From contig DPOR01000014.1 of NCBI GenBank assembly GCA_003538135.1, positions 1 to 64,000 on the forward strand: a stretch of 64,000 nucleotides of DNA. The letters are read 5' to 3'. Below, one piece after another: positions 31,330 through 39,671 of the stretch (within the stretch, counting starts at the first letter, position 1; each line of letters starts with the position of its first letter). Source of the stretch: Oscillospiraceae bacterium (GTDB taxonomy: Bacteria; Bacillota; Clostridia; Oscillospirales; Acutalibacteraceae). The notes beneath the pieces are model-generated. The model was not told where the DNA came from, searched no databases, and saw nothing but the letters and a program-made list of their open reading frames with translations. The position numbers were made by a program, and so were the translations under genes.

Positions 31330-33021
31330 TTATTTGCCCTCGTTTTGGAGCTTCTGCATATCCGCGGCGCGGATAGCGGTTCTCATTATCTTGCCGCTGT
31401 TGGTCTTGGGCAGTTCCTTGACGAACTCGACAACGCGGGGATATTTATACGGCGCTGTAGCGTGCTTGACGTGGTTTTGTATCTCCTTGACAAGCTCTTC
31501 GCTCGGCTCATAGCCCTTTGCAAGCACGATGGTTGCCTTGACGACCTGACCTCTGTCGGGGTGCGGCAGAGCGGTGACGGCGCACTCGAGCACCGACGGA
31601 TGCTCCATCAGCGCACTCTCGACCTCAAACGGGCCTATGCGGTAGCCGGAGCACTTGATAACGTCGTCGTTTCTGCCGACGAACCAATAGTAGCCGTCGC
31701 CGTCGCGCCAAGCGGTATCGCCGGTGTTGTAATAGCCGAACTTGAAGCTCTTCTCCATCGCGCCGTCGTCCTTCCAGTAGTCGCGGAAGAGCCCCGTCGG
31801 ATGACCTTTATCTACCCTTATGCAGATAGAGCCGACCATACCGTCCTCGCACTGCACGCCGTTTTCGTCGAGCAGGGCGATATCATAGCCGGGCGCGGGC
31901 TTGCCCATTGAGCCGGGCTTTATCTCGACCCACGGATAGTTTGCGAGCAGAACGGAGGATTCGCTCTGGCCGAAGCCCTCGTAAATTCTCATGCCCGTCA
32001 GCCTCTCTATCTGGTGAAAAACCTCGGGATTGAGCGGTTCGCCCGCGAGGCAGGCGTGCTCGATATAGCTGAAATCGTACTTTGAAAGATCCTCTTTTAT
32101 CAAAAAGCGGTATATCGTCGCGGGAGCGCAGAAGGTGCTCGGGCGGATGCGCTCCATGGCTTCGATCATATCTATCGGGTGAAACTTCTCCGTGTCATAT
32201 GCGCCGACAGCCGCGCCGCATATCCACTGGCCGTATATCTTGCCCCATGCGAACTTTGCCCAGCCGGAGTCAGTCTGGGTCATATGTATCTTGTTCTCCT
32301 TGACGCACTGCCAATATCTCGCGGTCGTTATCTGACCTAATGCGGAGGAGTAATCGTGACGCACCATCTTGGGCATTCCGCTTGTGCCGGAGGAGAAGTA
32401 GAGCAGAGCCGTATCTGTGACGACGGTTCTCTTCTCGGGGTCGGTCGGGCGCTCGAACTCCGTGGAATAGCCGCCGATAACGGAGCGGTAATCTATCGCG
32501 CCGTCAACGGGCTTGTCGCCGACGGTGACATAATATTCGAGATTCGGGCACTCGGGCAGGGAGTCGCGGACGTGCTGAACAACATCGTCGTCGCCGACGG
32601 TTATGAGCATTTTAACGCCCGCCGCATTTATGCGGTAGACATAGTCCTTCTTCATCAGCTGGAACGATGCGGGGATGACCGTTGCGCCGATTTTATGCAG
32701 CGCGGTTATAATAAACCAGACCTCGGGGCGCTGCTTCAGGACGAGCATAACTATGTCGCCTTTCTTTATTCCCTGGTCGAGCAGGAAGTTTGCAGCCCTG
32801 TTGCTGTTGTCTTTTACGTCTTTAAAAGTGTATCGCGCCATGTCGCCCGCGTCGTTGGTCCAGACGAGGGCGAGCTTTTCGGGCTCGATATCCGCCCATG
32901 CGTCAACAACGTCGAAGCCGAAGTTGAAATCGTCGGGCACGTTTATTTTGAAGTTCTGCTTCATGTCCTCGTAGCTGTCAAAATCGTATCGGGGACAAAA
33001 GCGTTTGATTATATCATCCAT
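31330..33021 (-). CDS. AMP-forming acyl-CoA (acetyl-CoA-like) synthetase
   Basis: 563 aa, ANL superfamily. P-loop YFSSGTSGMPKM (~residue 210), A5-type YEGFGQSE, A7 YYNTGDTAWRDGDGYYWFVGRNDDVIKCSGYRIGPFEVE and, near the end, catalytic Lys in TNSGKIMR. The N-terminal region matches medium-chain / AcsM-like synthetases rather than strict acetate enzymes. It activates a carboxylic acid to its CoA thioester via an acyl-AMP. It is 29 bases downstream of the XRE-cupin regulator and probably controlled by it; the acid substrate is unknown. Confidence 0.9.
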   Translation of the reverse strand: MDDIIKRFCPRYDFDSYEDMKQNFKINVPDDFNFGFDVVDAWADIEPEKLALVWTNDAGDMARYTFKDVKDNSNRAANFLLDQGIKKGDIVMLVLKQRPEVWFIITALHKIGATVIPASFQLMKKDYVYRINAAGVKMLITVGDDDVVQHVRDSLPECPNLEYYVTVGDKPVDGAIDYRSVIGGYSTEFERPTDPEKRTVVTDTALLYFSSGTSGMPKMVRHDYSSALGQITTARYWQCVKENKIHMTQTDSGWAKFAWGKIYGQWICGAAVGAYDTEKFHPIDMIEAMERIRPSTFCAPATIYRFLIKEDLSKYDFSYIEHACLAGEPLNPEVFHQIERLTGMRIYEGFGQSESSVLLANYPWVEIKPGSMGKPAPGYDIALLDENGVQCEDGMVGSICIRVDKGHPTGLFRDYWKDDGAMEKSFKFGYYNTGDTAWRDGDGYYWFVGRNDDVIKCSGYRIGPFEVESALMEHPSVLECAVTALPHPDRGQVVKATIVLAKGYEPSEELVKEIQNHVKHATAPYKYPRVVEFVKELPKTNSGKIMRTAIRAADMQKLQNEGK

Positions 33022-33050
33022 TGTTGTTTTCCTTTCGGGAGTATCACAGA

Positions 33051-33599
33051 TTATTCGTTGATAACGGTCAGGAATCTCGTCCTGCCGTCAACCGCCGCCT
33101 GACCGTGCGGGAGATTCGGGTCAAAATAGATAGCGTCGCCCTCGCTGAGTATAAACGAGTTCTTGCCGACGGTTATCTTTACCTTGCCCTCGAGGACAAG
33201 GTTGAACTCCTGCCCGGAATGCATGACGAGCGCGGGCTCGGGCTCCTGCTCCTCGAGCGTGACGAGCATGGGCTCCATTTGGCGGTTCTTGAAATTAAAT
33301 GCGAGACTCTCGATATAATAGCCGGCATATCTGTCAACGCGGACTCCGTCGCCGCGCCTGACGATAGTGTAACTGTCCATTCTCGGGGACTCGCCGGTCA
33401 TTAATACGGTGCAGTCCGTGCCGAGCACAGCCGCTATGGCATAGAGCGCGCTTATCGGGATATCCTTTTCGCCCGACTCGTATTTTTCATACTCATCGTA
33501 GGAAATATTCAGCTTCTCCGCCATCTCGGCAGTCGATATTTCAAGGATTTCGCGAAGCTCCTTTATTCTTTTGGGTATCTGCAAAAGCTCTTCGTTCAT
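33051..33599 (-). CDS. XRE-cupin transcriptional regulator
   Basis: 182 aa. Residues ~8-70 are an XRE HTH (IKELREILEISTAEMAEKLNISYDEYEKYESGEKDIP) and residues ~105-180 a small cupin barrel (HSGQEFNLVLEGKVKITVGKNSFILSEGDAIYFDPNLPHG). Members of this class bind an effector in the cupin pocket and usually control the neighbouring metabolic gene, here the acyl-CoA synthetase in the same operon. Two direct repeats upstream (33645-33665) could be its autoregulatory site. Confidence 0.92.
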   Translation of the reverse strand: MNEELLQIPKRIKELREILEISTAEMAEKLNISYDEYEKYESGEKDIPISALYAIAAVLGTDCTVLMTGESPRMDSYTIVRRGDGVRVDRYAGYYIESLAFNFKNRQMEPMLVTLEEQEPEPALVMHSGQEFNLVLEGKVKITVGKNSFILSEGDAIYFDPNLPHGQAAVDGRTRFLTVINE

Positions 33600-33644
33600 T
33601 TTGTCCCTTCCTTTCCGTATATTCGCAGTCTTTTATACAAATAA

Positions 33645-33665
33645 TACTCTACTATTTTACTCTAC
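33645..33665. repeat. Direct repeats upstream of the XRE-cupin gene (candidate operator)
   Basis: TACTCTAC occurs at 33645-33652 and 33658-33665, a 13-bp period. They lie around the -35 position of a possible minus-strand promoter whose -10 is TATAAA (33637-33632). Consistent with autoregulation by the XRE-cupin protein, not proven. Confidence 0.45.
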
Positions 33666-33738
33666 ATATATCTGTTTTTCAAGTACACAGATATAAAATA
33701 TGAGCATAAAAATAATTGCGTTTTTGTTGTTTTTACAA

Positions 33739-33767
33739 TAGAAAAGCGTATGCTTATATGCTATAAT
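33739..33767 (+). promoter_or_regulatory. Promoter of the flavodiiron protein gene
   Basis: TAGAAA (33739-33744) and TATAAT (33762-33767), 17-bp spacer, 33 bases before the ATG. Confidence 0.6.
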
Positions 33768-33799
33768 ATAAAACTGAAAACGAAGCGAGGAGGATCGGT

Positions 33800-34951
33800 A
33801 TGAAAAATATAACCGAAGATATAAAATATATCGGAGTCAACGATCACGTTATCGACCTGTTTGAGAGCCAATACGCGGTGCCCAACGGCATGGCGTACAA
33901 CTCATATGTTATTCTCGATGAAAAAATTGCCGTTTTTGACACTACGGACAGCCGTTTCACCGACGAATGGCTCGGTAATCTCGAGGCCGCTCTCGACGGC
34001 AGGAAGCCCGATTATCTCATAATCCAGCACGTTGAGCCCGACCATTCCTCGGGCATCGCTGCGTTCGCCGAGGCCTATCCCGAGGCGGTCATAGTCGGCA
34101 ACGACAAGACCTTCACTATGATAAACAACTTCTACGGCGGGGATTTTATCAAAAATTCCCTCTCCGTCAAGAACGGCGACACGCTCTCCCTGGGCAGGCA
34201 TGAGCTGAGCTTTATCTTTGCGCCGATGGTTCACTGGCCCGAGGTCATGATGACCTACGATGCTAAGGACAAGGTGTTTTTCTCCGCCGACGCGTTCGGT
34301 AAGTTCGGAGCGCTCGACACAGACGAGGATTGGGCTTGCGAGGCAAGAAGATACTATTTCGGCATCGTCGGAAAATACGGCGGGCCGGTTCAGACGCTGC
34401 TCAAGAAGGCTGCCGCTCTCGATATCGCCGTGATATGCCCGCTCCACGGCCCTGCGCTCACCGAGAACATCGGCTATTATCTGAATCTCTATGACATCTG
34501 GTCATCCTACGGCGTCGAGAGCGAGGGCGTCTGCATAGCCTATACGTCCGTCTACGGCAACACGAAAAAGGCCGTAGAATATCTTGCCGAGCAGCTCAGG
34601 GCGAACGGCTGCCCGAAGGTGGCGATAAACGACCTTGCCCGCTGCGACATGGCCGAGGCTGTCGAGGACGCGTTCCGCTACGGAAAGCTCGTGCTGGCGA
34701 CGACCACCTACAACGGCGGTATATTCCCGTTCATGCGCGAGTTTATCGACCATCTGACCGAGCGCGGATATCAGAAGCGCACCGTGGCGTTCATAGAGAA
34801 CGGCTCATGGGCTCCGACTGCCGCGAGGAACATGGCGAAGATGCTTGAAAACAGCAAGGATATCGAGCAAGTCGGCACAGCGACTATTCGTTCCGCAATG
34901 ACCGACGAGAACAAAGCTCAGCTCGACGAAATTGCAAAGAAGCTCGCATAA
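33800..34951 (+). CDS. Flavodiiron protein (FprA-type O2/NO reductase)
   Basis: 383 aa, class A. The metallo-beta-lactamase-like half carries the diiron ligands: HVEPDHSSG (~77-85, H-x-E-x-D-H), His near MVHWPEVMM, Asp in SADAFG and His in CPLHGP. A flavodoxin half follows (~250-383) with the FMN loop YTSVYGNTKK and TTTYNGGIFP. These enzymes reduce O2 to water (or NO to N2O) to protect anaerobes. It is transcribed alone; GAGGAGG stands 7 bases before the ATG. No rubredoxin gene is adjacent. Confidence 0.95.
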   Translation: MKNITEDIKYIGVNDHVIDLFESQYAVPNGMAYNSYVILDEKIAVFDTTDSRFTDEWLGNLEAALDGRKPDYLIIQHVEPDHSSGIAAFAEAYPEAVIVGNDKTFTMINNFYGGDFIKNSLSVKNGDTLSLGRHELSFIFAPMVHWPEVMMTYDAKDKVFFSADAFGKFGALDTDEDWACEARRYYFGIVGKYGGPVQTLLKKAAALDIAVICPLHGPALTENIGYYLNLYDIWSSYGVESEGVCIAYTSVYGNTKKAVEYLAEQLRANGCPKVAINDLARCDMAEAVEDAFRYGKLVLATTTYNGGIFPFMREFIDHLTERGYQKRTVAFIENGSWAPTAARNMAKMLENSKDIEQVGTATIRSAMTDENKAQLDEIAKKLA

Positions 34952-34966
34952 CAGCAGAATAGAAAG

Positions 34967-35007
34967 AACTGCCGAGCCCGTAAAAAGGCTTCGGCAGTTT
35001 TTATTTT
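34967..35007. terminator. Intrinsic terminator after the flavodiiron gene
   Basis: AACTGCCGA (34967-34975) pairs with TCGGCAGTT (34991-34999), extended by GCC/GGC, with TTTATTTTA after. It overlaps the 3' end of the convergent esterase gene. Confidence 0.85.
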
Positions 35008-35918
35008 AATATAGACCCGAGCTTGCAAAACACGTCTTTCGTCTCCGGCAGGAACGGGACAAGCTGAAAATCATGGAACAGCCCGTCGTATTTAAAGAGC
35101 TTCGCGTCTATGCCGGCTGAAAGGGCATTTGTAAAAGCCGTGTCGGTGTCGCTCTCTCCGACCTCTGCCGTTCCGCAGAAAAACACAGTCGGCGGAAAGC
35201 CCGAAAAGTCGGCAAACGAGACGGAGAGATACGGGTCCGAAAGGTCATGCTCTCCGGCATACTTCGGGCGGCGCCTGAAATATGCTTCGTGTTCGTGAAA
35301 GCTCTCCTTCTTCGCTATGCCGTAAAACGGGTCGCTGTGGCAGTTGCGCTCATAGGATTCGCCGCAGGCCGTCATATCGCCCCAGAGCGAAAAGCAGACG
35401 AGCTTTTTCGGCATCGGTCTGCCGGAATCCCGAAGCTTTTGCGCGAGGGCGAGCACTAAATTTGCACCGCTGCTGTCTCCGACGGCCACAACATTTTCGG
35501 GCTTTACGCCCTGCGACATCAGCATATTCCACGCTGACATTACGTCATCGAGCTGCGACGGAAAAATATATTCGGGCATAATTCTGTAGTCGACGCTGTA
35601 TACGGCGGCTCCGCCCGCGGTGCGGCTGTATTTCAGCGCAAGGCGGCGGTAGAGGTCGATAAGCTTTATTTTGAAGCTCCCGCCGTGAATATGAAAAATC
35701 ACGGTATCCGTTCCCGCATTTTCGGGAACAAGGCACTCCATAAAGCATTCGCCGCATGGCGTGCGGGTCAGGGTGCAGCCCCGTGGCGGCCTAAATCTGC
35801 TGCGGCTGTTCTCGGTCGCCGCACCAGCGTTTGCGCTCATGTTTTCGTTTTTTATGAAGCGCGAATGGAACACTGCGCTCAAAACGGCGCTCATTATTTT
35901 TGCGGTAACGGAAGCCAC
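35001..35918 (-). CDS. Alpha/beta hydrolase (HSL-type esterase)
   Basis: 305 aa. Oxyanion-hole HGG in FHIHGGSFK, nucleophile elbow GDSSGAN, acid in the region FFCGTAEVGESDTD and catalytic His in LFHDFQLVP: the order of hormone-sensitive-lipase-like esterases. The reading frame extends upstream to 36023, overlapping the kinase gene, but AAAGGAAG 8 bases before GTG 35916-35918 marks the real start, 2 bases after the upstream stop. The N-terminal ~40 residues include a hydrophobic stretch. Its substrate is unknown; it is coupled to the APH-like kinase. Confidence 0.85.
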   Translation of the reverse strand: MASVTAKIMSAVLSAVFHSRFIKNENMSANAGAATENSRSRFRPPRGCTLTRTPCGECFMECLVPENAGTDTVIFHIHGGSFKIKLIDLYRRLALKYSRTAGGAAVYSVDYRIMPEYIFPSQLDDVMSAWNMLMSQGVKPENVVAVGDSSGANLVLALAQKLRDSGRPMPKKLVCFSLWGDMTACGESYERNCHSDPFYGIAKKESFHEHEAYFRRRPKYAGEHDLSDPYLSVSFADFSGFPPTVFFCGTAEVGESDTDTAFTNALSAGIDAKLFKYDGLFHDFQLVPFLPETKDVFCKLGSILK

Positions 35919-35920
35919 GG

Positions 35921-36877
35921 TCACACTTCCTTTTCGAGCACGGCGTTCATGTTTTTGACGAGCGGATTCATGATAAACGGGATGAGCGTGCCCGCCTTTA
36001 TGAAGCAGTAGACCTCGTTCCACAGCCCGTAAAACGCAAGCTTTTGCTCCGCCTTTTCGCTCGCACCGTACTTTTTGAGATAAGTGTCGCAGAGAAAGAA
36101 GCGCTTTCCGCTGAGATTGTTGAACTGAAATAAATCATATTCGCGGTCGGCATACATGGAGTTGAGCGGATCGATAAAGCCCGTTATCTCAAGCCCCTTG
36201 CCGACCATTATGTTGCCGACATTCAGGTCGCCGTGTATGAGGCAGGCGTCGGAGACGGGCTGAGAGAATATACTTGAAAACCTGTCCCTCGCGCGGGTCA
36301 TGGCCGAGACGATCTCGGCGGACAGCTGCCCGTTTTCCGAGAGCTTTTTTGCGGCAGAGTAGACCTCCTCCATGAACGGCTCATAGCACTCGCGCCACGA
36401 TGAAAAGCAGGGCTTCACCGTGTCGCCGAATTTGTCGCTGCGGCACTCGTGTATGTCATGGAGCGCGTCGGTCACTCTGTCGGCAAAGTCAAGCCGTGCG
36501 CTCTTTGCATACAGGAGCTTGCCGAATGACATAAAGAGCGTTTTGCCCTCGATTTTATCCATAATATAGCAGTCGAACGGTATCTCGCCGTCGGCGCAGC
36601 GGGAACAGAGAACTTTAGGCATACGCACGCCGCAGTTTTCGGACAGAAGCCGCAAATCGTGCGTCTCTTTGCCGAGCATCCCGTCGGCGCGCAGGAACTT
36701 TACGACTGCCTCGCCGCCGTCGCGGAGAGTCACGCCGACAGCCGTCCCGAACGAGCCGCCGCCGAGATTTTTTGTTTTTACGCCGCTTTTGCCGAGTCCC
36801 TCTTTGCAGACGGCGAGCGCATATTCCGCCGCCTTTTCGCGCTCAAGGGTTTTCGGGGTTACTCTTTCGACATTCAT
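35921..36877 (-). CDS. APH/choline-kinase-like small-molecule phosphotransferase
   Basis: 318 aa. Nucleotide loop LGGGSFGTAVGVTL, a Lys in AVVKFLRAD, catalytic loop LIHGDLNVGNIMV (HGDxxxxN) and metal-binding FIDPLNSMYADREYDLFQF. This is the aminoglycoside phosphotransferase fold (PF01636). Such genes phosphorylate antibiotics, sugars or choline-type compounds; nothing here identifies the substrate. A Trp/Tyr/His-rich C-terminal helix set follows. It is the first gene of a pair with the esterase, whose GTG is 3 bases beyond the stop. Confidence 0.85.
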   Translation of the reverse strand: MNVERVTPKTLEREKAAEYALAVCKEGLGKSGVKTKNLGGGSFGTAVGVTLRDGGEAVVKFLRADGMLGKETHDLRLLSENCGVRMPKVLCSRCADGEIPFDCYIMDKIEGKTLFMSFGKLLYAKSARLDFADRVTDALHDIHECRSDKFGDTVKPCFSSWRECYEPFMEEVYSAAKKLSENGQLSAEIVSAMTRARDRFSSIFSQPVSDACLIHGDLNVGNIMVGKGLEITGFIDPLNSMYADREYDLFQFNNLSGKRFFLCDTYLKKYGASEKAEQKLAFYGLWNEVYCFIKAGTLIPFIMNPLVKNMNAVLEKEV

Positions 36878-36935
36878 AACACCGCTCCGTTTCGTATTTA
36901 TTCAATACAGATTCTATCAAATTTCAAGCAGATAT

Positions 36936-36973
36936 AAAATATCCCGGGGACGCTTTTTTCTATCCCCGGGAAA
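36936..36973 (-). terminator. Intrinsic terminator of the AraC-type gene
   Basis: TCCCGGGGA (36942-36950) and TCCCCGGGA (36963-36971) are perfect arms, followed on the minus strand by ATATTTTATATC. Confidence 0.7.
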
Positions 36974-36975
36974 CT

Positions 36976-37923
36976 TTATTCGGTCATTTTTCTGTATGCG
37001 CTCGGCGTCATGCCGTAGAAAGCAAAGAACTGCTTATATAGCCCCGACGGATTTGTATACCCCGCCTCGCGGGCTATGTCGTCTATTGAGAGCTCTGTCC
37101 CGTTCATCAGCCGAACCGCTTTTTGCAGCTTGTATGACAGGAGCAGCTCCGAAAATCCAGAGCCGAGGCGGTCTTTTATCATTCGCCCCGCATATTTTGT
37201 GCTGTAACCGAGCGCTGCGGCAAAGCCTTTCAAAGACGCGGAGCCGATATTCTCGTCAAAATAGCGGTCAAGCTCGTCTGCAAGCTGTTTGTCGAAGCTC
37301 TCCGCAGAGCGCAGAAGCTCAATGAACAAAAGCGAGAGACAGCTCTCGATCGCGCGCTCCGAATATTCCGCGCCGCCGTAGTATTCGCCGAGCAGACGCA
37401 TGACAAGAAAATTCACCCGCTCCGACGTTCTGTCAAACACTGTCAGCTCATCGCCCAATTCCAAGCCCTCGGCGCATTTTTTAAACAGCTCTTTCGGGAT
37501 AACCGTTTTTATTATATTATCCCCCTTGCGGCTCTTTTCGAGCGAATGTACCGTGCCGGGCGGAAAGAGACACGCCTGGCCTTTTTTGAGCGTCAAGCTT
37601 CGCTCGGGGTTTTTGAAATGCTGAACGCACTCGCCCGACAGAATATATATGAACTCGTAGAACGAATGCCCGTGATAATACGGACGCTGGCAGGCGGTGT
37701 GCTTTCGCATATGAAATTTTTCGGATTTTCTCGTCGGGATGAACATCTGCCCGTCCGCACCGAGAGTTTCGAATGTAGCCTCGTCAAAGCCCACCGAAAT
37801 TATTTTGTCCGCCTCTTCAAACTCCTCGGCAATCATGTGCCTTACGGCCTCCTCCGAGAGCGCGGTGTTATAATCCTCGCGCTCGTGGCGGTCGAGAAGT
37901 CGGGAGAATCCGCTGTTCGTCAT
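36976..37923 (-). CDS. AraC-family transcriptional regulator (cupin + HTH)
   Basis: 315 aa. A cupin sensor around residues 75-150 (YYHGHSFYEFIYILSGECVQHF, LKKGQACLFPPGTVH), then two HTH motifs of the AraC/XylS domain: FAAALGYSTKYAGRMIKDRLG and IDDIAREAGYTNPSGLYKQFFAFYGMTPSAYRK. These proteins usually respond to a sugar or similar ligand and activate catabolic genes; no target operon is adjacent, the neighbours being the APH-like/esterase pair and the EPS locus. The N-terminal ~70 residues are of unknown role. Confidence 0.9.
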   Translation of the reverse strand: MTNSGFSRLLDRHEREDYNTALSEEAVRHMIAEEFEEADKIISVGFDEATFETLGADGQMFIPTRKSEKFHMRKHTACQRPYYHGHSFYEFIYILSGECVQHFKNPERSLTLKKGQACLFPPGTVHSLEKSRKGDNIIKTVIPKELFKKCAEGLELGDELTVFDRTSERVNFLVMRLLGEYYGGAEYSERAIESCLSLLFIELLRSAESFDKQLADELDRYFDENIGSASLKGFAAALGYSTKYAGRMIKDRLGSGFSELLLSYKLQKAVRLMNGTELSIDDIAREAGYTNPSGLYKQFFAFYGMTPSAYRKMTE

Positions 37924-37948
37924 AGAATCACACCCTGATTATCAGCTG

Positions 37949-37976
37949 TTTATGTTCCCATTTTATCATATGTCAA
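37949..37976 (-). promoter_or_regulatory. Promoter of the AraC-type gene
   Basis: TTGACA (37976-37971) with CATAAA (37954-37949) at 16 bp, reading toward the gene. Confidence 0.55.
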
Positions 37977-37997
37977 CAGCAAAATCCACTCTTGTAC

Positions 37998-38027
37998 ATA
38001 AAAAGCAGCCTCTTACGAGACTGCTTT
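37998..38027 (-). terminator. Intrinsic terminator of the exopolysaccharide locus
   Basis: AAAGCAG-CTC arms (38002-38012 with 38017-38027, one mismatch), loop of four, then TTTTTATG on the minus strand. It lies 7 bases after the last gene of the locus. Confidence 0.8.
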
Positions 38028-38033
38028 CTGAAA

Positions 38034-38843
38034 TTATTTCGTTTTTTGATTCTCGCTTCTGGAGCTGCTCTTTGTGTTTTTGGCGCTTTTTGCGTTCTCC
38101 GCTCCGTGGACATAGGCGTAAGTATAATTGTACTTATACTTTCCGCGGTAATAATATCCGCTGTGCTCATCGTCAACGCAGTTGAGAACGAATCCGACAA
38201 CCTTTGCGTCGGCGAACTCAAGCTGGCTTACAACGTTGACAAGCTCCTCTTTCTTCGTCGTTCCCGGGCGGACGACGACAACGGCGCCGTTTGTGTGCTT
38301 AGAGATGACCGCCGCATCGATAACGGCCGCAACGGGCGGAGTATCGATGAATATATAGTCATATCTTGCCTTGAGCGTCTCCATAAGCTCCGCAAAAGCT
38401 TCGCTGCTCAGCAGCTCGCTGGGGTTGGGCGGGAGATAGCCCGAGAATATGACATCGAGGCTGTAATCGTCGATTCTGACAATGGCATCGTCAAGCGAAC
38501 AGGCATTGACAAGGACGTTTGTAAGTCCGGGCGACGACTTGCGCGCAAGAAGTCTGTTTATATTCGGGCGGCGCAGGTCGCAGTCTATGAGCAGAACCTT
38601 GACGTTTGTCTCGGCGAAGGTTATCGCGGTATTCAGGGCGTTAATGCTCTTGCCGTCGCTCATTCCGCAGCTTGTGAACTCAACGACCTTGCAGCCCTTG
38701 CCGGGCATGGAGAAAACAATATTGCTTCGCAGGGTGTTGTATGCCTCATCAACTATGAAGCTTGTATTGTCGCCGAGGATGTATTTGCGCTGGGACGGAG
38801 AATGGTGGCTGCTTACTTTATGCTTTCTTCTGATAAGCTTCAT
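38034..38843 (-). CDS. Bacterial tyrosine kinase of EPS assembly (CpsD/EpsB-like)
   Basis: 269 aa. BY-kinase domain: Walker A SCGMSDGKS (~residue 60; the usual SxxPGEGKS with a changed Pro-Gly-Glu), Walker A' VLLIDCDLRRP and Walker B YDYIFIDTPP. The C-terminus has the Tyr cluster (YYYRGKYKYNYTYAYVHG, ~233-250), sites of autophosphorylation that tune chain length, followed by a Lys/Ser-rich tail. Its activator is the chain-length protein encoded just upstream (ATGA overlap). The pair sits at the very end of the locus and has its own promoter. Confidence 0.93.
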   Translation of the reverse strand: MKLIRRKHKVSSHHSPSQRKYILGDNTSFIVDEAYNTLRSNIVFSMPGKGCKVVEFTSCGMSDGKSINALNTAITFAETNVKVLLIDCDLRRPNINRLLARKSSPGLTNVLVNACSLDDAIVRIDDYSLDVIFSGYLPPNPSELLSSEAFAELMETLKARYDYIFIDTPPVAAVIDAAVISKHTNGAVVVVRPGTTKKEELVNVVSQLEFADAKVVGFVLNCVDDEHSGYYYRGKYKYNYTYAYVHGAENAKSAKNTKSSSRSENQKTK

Positions 38844-39586
38844 TTAGACGCGCCCCCCTTCTTTGAAAAAATGGCTTTCTTTCTTTCGCCTTTATCGTCA
38901 TAGAGGGTAAAGTCGGGTATCTTTCCGATGACGGGCGCATCGAAAAGCTTTGTTATATCCTCTTCTCCCTCGATATAGGAGTTGAAGAGAACAAGAAGAA
39001 CTATTATCGCAAGGGTTAATCCCGCGCCCAAAACACAGCCGATAACAGCCACCTTTTTATAGGAGGGATAGGATATTCCCGTGGGCACCCGCGAGAAATC
39101 GACGACCTTGACCGAGCTTCCTTCAACGAGGTTCATGATAGCGTCCGGGGCAACCTTGGCTATCTCATTGACTATCTTTGCGGCCTCTTCGGGGTCATGA
39201 TCGCTGACGGATATTTTAAGTATGGGTGTATCCTCAATCGCTTCGGCGGTAAACGACGCGCGTATGGCATCGACGCTGTAATTTTCACCGAGCTTTTCCT
39301 TGACTCTGTTGAGAACGTTGTCGCTCGTGAGCAGTCCCTGATATGTAGTGACGAGGTTCTGGGACGCGCTGAGGTCGGACGAGTATATTTTTTCGTCGTT
39401 CTCGCCCGTGTAGTTCTGGATATAGATGGTCGCAGTCGCCTTATACTGCGGAGTGATAAAGAATTTGGCATAAGCGAACGCACCCGCTCCGCAGATAATG
39501 CCGACGAGCAGTATCAGCCAAAGTCTTTTGAGCACTTCAAAGAACAAGCGCTTGAGATCAACATCAAAGGTCTTAAGTTTTTCCAT
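38840..39586 (-). CDS. EPS chain-length regulator (Wzz/CpsC/YveK-like)
   Basis: 248 aa. Two membrane helices (~20-40 and ~180-202) flank an extracellular helical Wzz domain. The cytosolic tail (~205-248) carries DITKLFDAPVIGKIPDF, the region that contacts and activates the tyrosine kinase. It controls polymer length with the EpsG-like polymerase. It is overlapped by the kinase gene and begins after GAGAGGGG. Confidence 0.92.
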   Translation of the reverse strand: MEKLKTFDVDLKRLFFEVLKRLWLILLVGIICGAGAFAYAKFFITPQYKATATIYIQNYTGENDEKIYSSDLSASQNLVTTYQGLLTSDNVLNRVKEKLGENYSVDAIRASFTAEAIEDTPILKISVSDHDPEEAAKIVNEIAKVAPDAIMNLVEGSSVKVVDFSRVPTGISYPSYKKVAVIGCVLGAGLTLAIIVLLVLFNSYIEGEEDITKLFDAPVIGKIPDFTLYDDKGERKKAIFSKKGGASK

Positions 39587-39625
39587 TACAATCCCCTCTC
39601 AAGGTCGTAGATATCTAACATTATA

Positions 39626-39654
39626 ATTATACATATCGCAGCGCCGTTTATCAA
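39626..39654 (-). promoter_or_regulatory. Internal promoter of the chain-length/tyrosine-kinase pair
   Basis: TTGATA (39654-39649) and TATAAT (39631-39626), 17-bp spacer, about 40 bases before the chain-length gene. It would let the control pair be made independently of the 20-kb biosynthesis operon. Confidence 0.78.
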
Positions 39655-39671
39655 GTTATTTTATTTTTTTC

